DNA from: Spirosoma utsteinense
GTDB lineage: Bacteria > Bacteroidota > Bacteroidia > Cytophagales > Spirosomataceae
Assembly (NCBI RefSeq): GCF_014282275.1
Contig: NZ_VFIA01000034.1
Span: 1-63,486 of the forward strand
Direction: 5' to 3'
DNA length: 63,486 nt
Numbering within the stretch: position 1 is the stretch's first letter; every line of letters begins with the position of its first letter. The position numbers were made by a program, and so were the translations under genes. This document shows positions 51,632 through 60,100 of this stretch, in pieces. A model generated the notes under the pieces. The model saw nothing but the letters and a program-made list of their open reading frames with translations. It was not told where the DNA came from and did no database searches.

Positions 51632-52075
51632 TCAATTTCCGCTGAATATTTTTTTGTAGATGGGCTTTCGGTAGGCAAACTGAAGCCACATGAGCGGATA
51701 CATCAGGTAGTCGGTCAGTAAAAAAGGCGTCCGGAAGGTGATGTCGTCGACCACAATCGTACCCCCGGCCGGGTTGCGCAGTAGGCGATGCCGGTGATGC
51801 CAGGCGGTAAGAAAGAACGGGAGCTGTGTACCCTGATCGATGAAATAGATTTCGTCGGGACTGCTTTTCTGGTCGACGATCTCGCTGATCCAGTCTTGCC
51901 GGAACAGCAGAAAATTCAGCCGCAACTGAACGATATCGCCCGTTTGGCAGCCATCAAAGCGAACTACCTCAACGGGTGGGAACGGTGGACTGAGCCGATT
52001 AAATAGTGACCGGTCAAAGCCAGCCCATACAGCGCTCAGGGCCTGACTGACAGATGTTTTGAGTAAAAGGTGCAT
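51632..52075 (-). CDS. SRPBCC-like (START-type) protein
   Basis: A 147-residue protein from the ATG at 52075. The pattern LLLKTSVSQALSAVWAGFDR, LFNRLSPPFPPVEVVRFDG, IYFIDQGTQLPFFLTAWHH and GGTIVVDDITFRTPFLLTDY fits small SRPBCC-fold proteins that bind hydrophobic ligands in a cavity. The assignment is by pattern only. The long frame to 52171 overlaps the upstream region of the divergent regulator and was not used. No operon partner is seen. Confidence 0.65.
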   Translation of the reverse strand: MHLLLKTSVSQALSAVWAGFDRSLFNRLSPPFPPVEVVRFDGCQTGDIVQLRLNFLLFRQDWISEIVDQKSSPDEIYFIDQGTQLPFFLTAWHHRHRLLRNPAGGTIVVDDITFRTPFLLTDYLMYPLMWLQFAYRKPIYKKIFSGN

Positions 52076-52220
52076 GAAAGTGGAAGAGAATACAGGAAAT
52101 TTGACGAACCTTTTAATAAAAAACCATACCGTAAAATTGATAAAGACACGAATATCAGCCAATTTGACCATCTGTTTTCGGCTTCATGTGAGCCGAACCG
52201 GGCAGATTTCTGATCGGCGT

Positions 52221-55200
52221 ATGAGTCGTTTCCGACGATGGTCGGTGGGTTGGTTTCTAGCGGTATTGCTCAATTGGGCAGCTCCCGTAGTGGCCAGCGT
52301 TCCAGGGCCTGAATACCTTACTGTACGTAACGGCTTGCCGCAGGGATTTATCAAATCGCTGATTCAGGACCGGCGTGGGTTCATATGGCTGGCAACCCGC
52401 GATGGCCTGTGCCGTTACGACGGTGTGCGCTTCCGTATATACAACCATGACCCCCAGCAGGTCAAGTCGATCTCATTCAGCAGTATCTACGAAATTAGGG
52501 AAGACTCTGAAGGAAAGCTCTGGCTGCGTACAGAAAATAACAACGTCGACTGTTTCGATCCCGTCACCGAACAAACCCGCCGGGTATCGGCTTCGCCCCA
52601 GTTCAGTCAGGCTATTGGCCGCGATCTGCTCGTAGCTATCTACCCCGACCGGCTGGGCAACGTGTGGGTGGCTACACAAACGAACGGCTTTTTTCGGCTG
52701 AATCCTAACGGAAGTGTTTCCCATCACCACTGGGCCGCCAAAGGAGATACGGTTCAGCGGCACATCAATGCCATGCTGATCGATCAGTACGGCCGACCGT
52801 GGCTGGCCGCCCGCGATGGACTGTTTCGCTACGACCCGGCGTCGGGTGCCTTTACGGGATTCAGAATAGGGCAGGGGCTTCCCCAAAATAACGTCCAGGT
52901 CTTGCACGAACGCTCCAATGGAGAGTTGATGCTTGGTTTTCCGGGGCGGTTTGCCATTTTCAACCCCACCCTGGGGCGGGTGCGGACTATACTGGATCTG
53001 CCCGACACCCCAGGCCTGACGCCCCTGTTTGCTACCGATTACCGGGGAGCGGATTATGTCAACCAAAGTCGGTACACCAACGCGGGTGGGCTGGTCCGGC
53101 TGACTGGTCCCGATGAGCCGAACGGGTCACCGAAACTAGCCCGATTCCCGGCCCTGTCGCTACTGGTCGACCGGTCGAACGTGCTCTGGATTGGTACGAA
53201 CGGCGATGGGGTCATCAAATATGACCTCAACAAACGCCTGTTTATGGCGTTGCCTTACCGGACAAATTTTCCCGTCGACTGGATGACCCAGCAGTTTGGC
53301 GTGCCAGCCAGTGCCATACCAGCCGATATCCGAAGTCAATGGCCGTATGCCATCCAGCATCAATTCGACCAGCAAAAAAACCTGTGGATCAGCAGTGCCG
53401 AAACGCCACCCTATCGGTACAATAAACCGCGCCAGGTGTTTGAACCCATCCGGCCGGCGGGTATCGAAGCACGGTGGTTACCCAATGGCCTGTTCCGGAT
53501 GACGGTGCTGGCTGCTGGTCCGCAGGGTGAGATCTGGGGACTGCTGGGGCCCGACAGCCGGGCGGTAGTCCGTTATAATCCCGAACTACGTACGTTTACG
53601 GCCTTCCCGTTGCCGTTACCGTTAAATCATCCCTATCAAATCCTGGCGATGACGGTAGATGGGGGCCGTATCTACCTGGCTACGCAGAACCATGGTCTGC
53701 TGCGGGCCGACCTGTCGGCGAATCGGCTTATCCGCTGGCATGCCAACGCCAGCGACCCGGAGTCCCTGCCCAACGATGCGCTGTTGTGCCTGGTCCAGGA
53801 CCCGGCTCAGTACAATCATCTCTGGATCGGTACGTTCGGAAGCGGTTTGTGTCGGCTCGACAAGCTGACGGGCCGGATACGCCGGTTCACAATGGCCGAG
53901 GGGTTACCGAATAACGTGATCTATGGCATTCAGCCAGATGGTAACGGTCATTTGTGGTTAAGTACCAACCGGGGCCTTTGCCGCTTCGACAGCCGGACGT
54001 TCGAAGTCAGGAGCTACACGGCCGACGATGGGTTACCCAGCGAGGAGTTCAATCGTCACCACGATGTGATGCTGCCCGACGGACGAATGATTTTCGGCGG
54101 TGTTGGCGGCTACACCGTTTTTAACCCCAACCGGATTGGCGAGGATCCTTTCAAACCGGTAGTAGCCCTGACAGCCCTGCGCATTAATAACAAACTCGTC
54201 AACGCTACCGACGCCGATTCACCTATCCGGCAGGATATCAACGAAACGACCGAGATACGGCTCAATTACCTCCAGAACTTTGTTTCATTCGATTTTGCCG
54301 CCCTCCAGTTCAACCAGAGCGGTAAAAATCAATACCGGTATAAACTGACGGGCCTAGACAAAGACTGGGTATATAGCGGCAATCAGGCCACCGCCAACTA
54401 CACAAACCTGTCGCCGGCGACCTACACATTCGTGGTCAACGCGTCGAACACGTCGGGGGTGTGGAGTCCGCATACCCGTCAGCTTCAAGTGGTGGTGGAG
54501 CCACCCCTCTGGCGGACGTGGTGGGCTTATATTGGGTATGTTCTGCTGTTGCTGGGGGCCATTGCGCTGTTTCTGCGGATTCGGATCAACCGTATCCGGC
54601 TGACGAGCCGAATGGAGCTTCGTGAACAGGAGTCGGTGCAGCTCAAGAACCTGGATGAGATCAAATCGCGGTTCTTTGCCAATATCACCCACGAGTTCCG
54701 AACTCCGCTAACGCTCATTCTATCCCCGATCGAGCAACTGCTTCAGGAGATTTCAGATCCACAGCATCAGAATCGACTGGCGCTGGTCTACCGGAACGCG
54801 AACCGGCTGCTGCGGCTGATCAACGAACTGCTCGACCTGGCCAAACTCGAAGCCGGGAGTCTGACGGTAACGCCAACCCCCGGCGATCTGGCCGATTTTG
54901 TCGACCGTACGGCGCGGGTATTCGAGGAGGAAGCCCGCCGGAAACAGGTTCGTCTACAGGTCCATTCCCTGCTGATCAGCCCCAACTACTGGTTTGATGG
55001 CGACAAGATCGAGAAGATTCTGAATAATCTGGTGGCCAATGCCCTTCGGTTTACCGGCGAGGGCGGCTCCATCATTGTATCGGTCATGGCCTTGCCTCAG
55101 ACGAATGGCGTGGTGAGTGAAGACTCCCAGCAGGAGCCTGACGAACTGATCCGGCTGACGGTAACCGATACGGGAGAGGGGATCGATACGGCCGAACTGC

Positions 55201-56246
55201 CACGCATCTTCAACCGGTTTTATCAGGCCGATGCCATCAGCGACCGGGCCGTTGGCGGGTCAGGCATTGGGCTGGCGCTGGTAAAGGAGTTAGTCGATAT
55301 GATGCAAGGCAGTGTGGAGGTAGAAAGTCGCCCGGGTCTGGGTACCACCTTTGTTGTTGAGTTACCCTGCCGACCGGCCCATGCTACGCTGGCTTCGGCC
55401 GTCACGACCGGCCCCCAGCCCCATGCCACACTGGATAGCGCTGCCGACTTCTCCGTCAATGAGGGAGCACAGCGGTTGTTGCTGGTCGAGGATAATAATG
55501 ATATTGCCGATTATGTGGTCAGTATATTAAGCCCGATATGGCAGGTGCGCCGGGTAAATAACGGAAGGGCCGGTGTCGACGCGGCCCTGACCGACGGGCC
55601 GGACCTGATTATCAGCGACGTGCTGATGCCCGAATTGAACGGCTACGAGCTGTGCCGTCAGCTGAAAGGCAATCCCCTGACGAGCCATATTCCTATTCTG
55701 CTCCTGACGGCCAAAACCGCCCTGGAAAGCCGCATAGAAGGGTTGAACGCTGGCGCTGACGATTACATAAACAAGCCTTTCCAGGTTGACGAACTGCTGG
55801 GCCGCGTCAGAAACCGACTCGAACAGCAGCAGCGTAGCCGACAGCATTACCGTTCCCAATTGCTGCGGGAGGGCCATCTACCCACTGTCAGTCACTCGCC
55901 TGATGATGAGTTCATGAATCGGGTGTATGCCATACTTGAAGAACGGCTGGATGATTCAACGTTCGGGGTCGAGCCGATGGCGAATGTCGTAGGCATGAGC
56001 CGGATGCATCTGAATCGGAAAATCAAGGCCATGACCGGTATGACGCCCAATGAACTGATCCGGGTCGTGCGGCTGAACCGGGCCGCCGAACTACTGCTGA
56101 CGGGGGCTTCCGTCTCCGAAACCGCCGACCGGGTAGGGTTCGATACGGCTGCCTACTTCTCTAAAGTATTCAAGGAGCAATACCACATGACCCCATCGGA
56201 TTTCATCGAAAAAAGCCGCCACGAAGTAGCTGACCAGCGGGGCTGA
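52221..56246 (+). CDS. Hybrid two-component regulator (HTCS)
   Basis: A 1341-residue one-protein sensor-regulator. A signal sequence (MSRFRRWSVGWFLAVLLNWA) leads to two seven-bladed reg_prop propellers (blades such as IQDRRGFIWLATRDGLCRYD and PDGNGHLWLSTNRGLCRFD) up to about residue 690. A Y_Y_Y domain (about 690-750) and one membrane helix (WWAYIGYVLLLLGAIALFL) follow. Inside the cell come HisKA with H824 (ITHEFRTPLTL), HATPase_c (GGSGIGLALVKELVDM), a receiver with D1133 (ISDVLMPE) and an AraC-type HTH at the C-terminus (MSRMHLNRKIKAMTGMTP). HTCS proteins sense periplasmic glycans and activate nearby uptake genes, but no SusC/SusD pair is adjacent, so its target is unclear. Confidence 0.95.
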   Translation: MSRFRRWSVGWFLAVLLNWAAPVVASVPGPEYLTVRNGLPQGFIKSLIQDRRGFIWLATRDGLCRYDGVRFRIYNHDPQQVKSISFSSIYEIREDSEGKLWLRTENNNVDCFDPVTEQTRRVSASPQFSQAIGRDLLVAIYPDRLGNVWVATQTNGFFRLNPNGSVSHHHWAAKGDTVQRHINAMLIDQYGRPWLAARDGLFRYDPASGAFTGFRIGQGLPQNNVQVLHERSNGELMLGFPGRFAIFNPTLGRVRTILDLPDTPGLTPLFATDYRGADYVNQSRYTNAGGLVRLTGPDEPNGSPKLARFPALSLLVDRSNVLWIGTNGDGVIKYDLNKRLFMALPYRTNFPVDWMTQQFGVPASAIPADIRSQWPYAIQHQFDQQKNLWISSAETPPYRYNKPRQVFEPIRPAGIEARWLPNGLFRMTVLAAGPQGEIWGLLGPDSRAVVRYNPELRTFTAFPLPLPLNHPYQILAMTVDGGRIYLATQNHGLLRADLSANRLIRWHANASDPESLPNDALLCLVQDPAQYNHLWIGTFGSGLCRLDKLTGRIRRFTMAEGLPNNVIYGIQPDGNGHLWLSTNRGLCRFDSRTFEVRSYTADDGLPSEEFNRHHDVMLPDGRMIFGGVGGYTVFNPNRIGEDPFKPVVALTALRINNKLVNATDADSPIRQDINETTEIRLNYLQNFVSFDFAALQFNQSGKNQYRYKLTGLDKDWVYSGNQATANYTNLSPATYTFVVNASNTSGVWSPHTRQLQVVVEPPLWRTWWAYIGYVLLLLGAIALFLRIRINRIRLTSRMELREQESVQLKNLDEIKSRFFANITHEFRTPLTLILSPIEQLLQEISDPQHQNRLALVYRNANRLLRLINELLDLAKLEAGSLTVTPTPGDLADFVDRTARVFEEEARRKQVRLQVHSLLISPNYWFDGDKIEKILNNLVANALRFTGEGGSIIVSVMALPQTNGVVSEDSQQEPDELIRLTVTDTGEGIDTAELPRIFNRFYQADAISDRAVGGSGIGLALVKELVDMMQGSVEVESRPGLGTTFVVELPCRPAHATLASAVTTGPQPHATLDSAADFSVNEGAQRLLLVEDNNDIADYVVSILSPIWQVRRVNNGRAGVDAALTDGPDLIISDVLMPELNGYELCRQLKGNPLTSHIPILLLTAKTALESRIEGLNAGADDYINKPFQVDELLGRVRNRLEQQQRSRQHYRSQLLREGHLPTVSHSPDDEFMNRVYAILEERLDDSTFGVEPMANVVGMSRMHLNRKIKAMTGMTPNELIRVVRLNRAAELLLTGASVSETADRVGFDTAAYFSKVFKEQYHMTPSDFIEKSRHEVADQRG

Positions 56247-56478
56247 GAAGCTCTGTTGATCCGCTGGAATATCTTCCTATTTTCATTAATAAGTCTATTT
56301 AGTATATATTTTACATTGATATTTGAACCGTTCACACATACGTAGCTACTGTTTACAACGGATGTTACAAATTTTATAGGCTTTGTTACGTAAGAGCAAG
56401 CGGCTGGCCGTCAATGGGATTAGTATTGTGTCATAATAGGTTTACACAACGACACATACCATCTATTGCTAAACGCTG

Positions 56479-56877
56479 ATGACTTATTTTTCTTCTGCCT
56501 CCGTTTCGGCCCGTACGCTCCCAACTGATTGGCCTCCCCTTAAATTATATCTGCGCGAGACAGGTCGCCAGTCGTTTTCAGTAGCTGATCTTGTTTACCT
56601 ACAGGCTGTCGCTAACTATAGCTGGCTGAACTGGGTAGACGGGCGCCGGATGCTGATGCCGCGCACCCTGAAATACTATTCTCCTAAATTACCTAATGAG
56701 TGGTTCATCCGGCTACACCGGAACTGCGTCGTCAACCGCCGGTACGTCGAGCGGTTGGAGCGCACGGAAACGGGTGGCCTCGTCCACTTGTCTACCGGTG
56801 ATGTACTGCCCGTTTCCCGTCGGCGGTGGAGTTCTGTCCGGCGGCAGTTAGCCAACAACATGCCCCATTTGAATTAA
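56479..56877 (+). CDS. Stand-alone LytTR-type DNA-binding regulator
   Basis: A 132-residue protein. After about 25 residues it is a LytTR domain: VADLVYLQAVANYSWLNWVD, the LPRTL-equivalent MLMPRTLKYYSPKLPNEWFI, RLHRNCVVNRRYVERLER and LSTGDVLPVSRRRWSSVRRQ. No receiver domain is present, so it is not a standard response regulator; such short forms act as stand-alone regulators. It lies 233 bases after the HTCS gene and 250 bases before the secreted nuclease gene, on the same strand, and could control either (inference). A 31-bp perfect hairpin follows its stop. Confidence 0.85.
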   Translation: MTYFSSASVSARTLPTDWPPLKLYLRETGRQSFSVADLVYLQAVANYSWLNWVDGRRMLMPRTLKYYSPKLPNEWFIRLHRNCVVNRRYVERLERTETGGLVHLSTGDVLPVSRRRWSSVRRQLANNMPHLN

Positions 56878-56905
56878 CTACCGGTTTTCCGTTTCTTCCA
56901 ACCTA

Positions 56906-56969
56906 AGAGGCTACAACGACAAGTGGCCCCAGCTTATGTAAGCTGGGGCCACTTGTCGTTGTAGCCTCT
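56906..56969. terminator. Perfect 31-bp hairpin after the LytTR gene
   Basis: Arms 56906-56936 and 56939-56969 pair perfectly over 31 bases with only two bases in the loop (core of the arm: ACAACGACAAGTGGCCCCAG). It starts 29 bases after the LytTR stop. No T-tract follows. Likely a very strong terminator or a processing site. Confidence 0.75.
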
Positions 56970-57086
56970 GGAATTAGTGGACTAATAATTAAGATAATAT
57001 AACTATTCAATGCTTAAGTGTGAATTTAATTGTGCAGAAGGTGGACTAACCATATAGTAACACGTAGATAATGTTATACTACTGAA

Positions 57087-57126
57087 GAGATTGTAGATTT
57101 GTCTGGAAAGACTAATCTACAATCTC
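57087..57126 (+). promoter_or_regulatory. Promoter-like box inside an inverted repeat, upstream of the nuclease gene
   Basis: TAGATTTG (57094-57101) matches TAnnTTTG. It overlaps the left arm of a 13-base inverted repeat (GAGATTGTAGATT at 57087-57099, complement at 57114-57126) whose right arm ends directly before the ATG at 57127. The arm placement could mark an operator, or an RNA hairpin at the start of the message. No -33 element is clear. Confidence 0.4.
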
Positions 57127-60100
57127 ATGAATCAACAACTACGAAAGACCATCAAACTAGGGGCCTGGTTGATGGCACTATTATGCGCTCACAGTGGCTG
57201 GGCGCAGCTATTAACGGATGATTTCACCGCAACAACATTGCCGTATTCACTGACGGCGCAGGGCGGTTGGGCGGCTCATAGTGGAGCCGGTACGAACACG
57301 ATTCAGGCAACAGCACCCGGTTTGACTTATAGCGGCATAGCGACAGCCGGAGGTTCAGTGGGCCTGACGACTGCGGGGGAAGACGTAAACCGGCAGTTCA
57401 CGCAACAGACGAGCGGATCGGTTTATGCTTCGTTTTTGATAAATGTAGCTGCTGCTCAGGCAACAGGTGATTATTTCCTGCACCTCGGACCCAGTACGAT
57501 CGGAACAACCTTTATTGGGCGTGTTTTCGTCAAAAGTACAACGGGCGGCTTTCTGCTGGGACTATCCAAAGGCACTGATGCGGCCGGACCAGTCTACAGC
57601 ACTACGGTTTACTCACTCAACACGACGTATCTGGTCGTATTGAAGTACACTTTCGTGGCTGGCGCTACTAATGATCTGGTTGATTTGTTCATTCAGCCGA
57701 CGCCGGGACAGGCGGAGCCAACCCCGTCCGTATCGACTACATCGGTAGTCGCCGATCTGGCCAATGCTGGTTCAATCGCGTTGCGGCAGGGTACGGCAGC
57801 CAACGCGCCAACCCTGCGGGTCGATAAACTACAAATTGGAACCAGCTGGTCGAGCGTTACCAGCGCCAGCACACCTGTTGCCGCGCTTTCTACCAGTACA
57901 ACGGCCCTGACCGGGTTTGTGGCGGGGCAGGGAACGGTGTCGAATACGCAAACCTATACCCTGACTGGCAGTGATCTCAGTGCCGACCCCGTCTCGGTAT
58001 CGGCAACGGCGGGTATCGAACTAAGTACCGATAACAGTTCTTTCACGCCTATGCTCTCGCTGCCAACCTCGGCTAGTGCCCTGTCGCAGGTTATTTATGC
58101 CCGTCTGACGGCGGCTACGCCAACGGGAGCATTCTCGGGTACGATTACGCATACCGCCAATGCAACGCTGGTTGCGCCGGTGACGGTCAGCGGGCAGATA
58201 AACGCGCCCAACGCGCCTGTGCTAACGGCAGCACCAACGACCCTGACAGGCTACACAACCGCCGAAGGAACACCGTCGGCCGTGCAGGCATATACCTTAA
58301 CGGCAGCCAACCTGACGGATGGCATTTCGGTGTCGGCGTCGACCGGTGTCGATGTCAGCCAGACCCCGGGCAGTGGCTTTGGCGCTACCCTGACCTTACC
58401 CTCGTCGACGACATCGGCCGTGGTCTATGCCCGGCTGAGCGGAACGGCCGGAGGGGCCGTCAGTGGGACCATCACCAACCGTTCGGGTAGCCTGACCGCC
58501 GTGGTTACCGTAAGCGGCACGGTCAGTACGACAGGTGCAACGCCGATCTCTACCGCGCGGGTAGGCATAGGTCAGTCCTTTACGGTAGCGGGCCGGGTAA
58601 CGGTAACCAACCAACTGGGCGCTCGTCAGCTGTACATCCAGGATGCAACGGGAGGGATCGTGATCTATAGCGGTCCCAGCGGCACCGACCTGTCGGGTCT
58701 CGTTCAACTGGGGGATTCTGTTCGGGCCAGCGGTCCCGTTTCCGTGTTTAGCGGGTATACCGAGATCACCGCGAGTGTCAACACCTTTACCGTCGTAACG
58801 GGGGTTGCCAATCGGATGGTCATGCCGGTTGCTATTACGCCCGATCAGTTACCGGCCTATCAGGGGCGGCTGGTAAGCGTCGCCGACGCCACAATCACCC
58901 CCGCTACGCCCACCTTTACGGGAGGGACCAGCTACACCATCACAGCGGGCGGCCAGTCGGGTACGTTGCGGATCAGCGCGAACTCACCCCTGGCCGGCGC
59001 GGGTCGTCCGACCAATCCAGTGAGCGTAACGGGTATCGCCGATCGGTTCGTTTCAGGTGCGACGACGCCCGGCACGAATGGACTGCAACTCCAGCCCCGT
59101 ATCCTGGCCGATGTTCCCGGCACGACACCGGCGTCAGATTTGACCTGTACCGTGGGTAGCAGTCCTGCGCTGGGTTCTGACAAAACGCTGGATATTGTCG
59201 CCTGGAACTTTGAGTTCTTCGGGGCCGACGCCGGTACGATCAGTTGCCCTAGCGGTACGACACTGACTTATGATAATTTTGGCCCGACCAATGAGCTGTT
59301 GCAGCAAACTAACGCCACGACGGTATTGACCAAACTAAATGCCGATATCATTGCTGCCGAGGAGATCAGCGATATCAACCGCCTGGATGCTGCGGTGAAA
59401 GCCATGCCGGGTAGTTACAGCTATGTGTGTTCGGACAAGTTTTCGTACTACTTCCAGAACGAATGCGACCAGACGCCATCGGGTGGAACCGTCTTTGGTC
59501 CAACCCGTCTGGCCCAGAAGGTCTGCGTCATCTACAACACGGCTACCGTTACGCCCGTACTAGCGGAAACCAAGGCCCTGCTGGCCGACAAGTACAACTA
59601 CCCCAGCGACAACAACTGGTCGTCGGGTCGGCTGCCGTTCCTGTTCGTTGCCAACGTGACCATCGACGGAAAAACAGAAAAAATCCACGTAGTCGCGCTA
59701 CACGCTAAATCGGGCAGTGCCACGGCCGACTATAACCGTCGGAAGCAGGACATCATCGATCTGAAAGCAGAACTGGACACCAGGTACGCTGATGCCAAGG
59801 TTGTCATACTGGGTGATTACAACGATAAGCTGAACGGCTCGATCGCCACCGGGAAAGAGTCATCCTACCAGTCGTTTGTGACCGATGTGACTAACTATTC
59901 GGCGATTACGCTGCCGCTCGAAAACCAAGGCTGTTCGACGTTCAACTCCTCGGCCAGCTTTATCGATCATATTATCGCATCGAGTGAACTGGCTAAAGCA
60001 TACGTTAGCAATTCAGCTTATGTGCTTCAGCCATTCAGCATTCCAAACTACGGCAACACGACGTCCGACCACAATCCGGTTGTGGCCCGTTTCGATCTGA

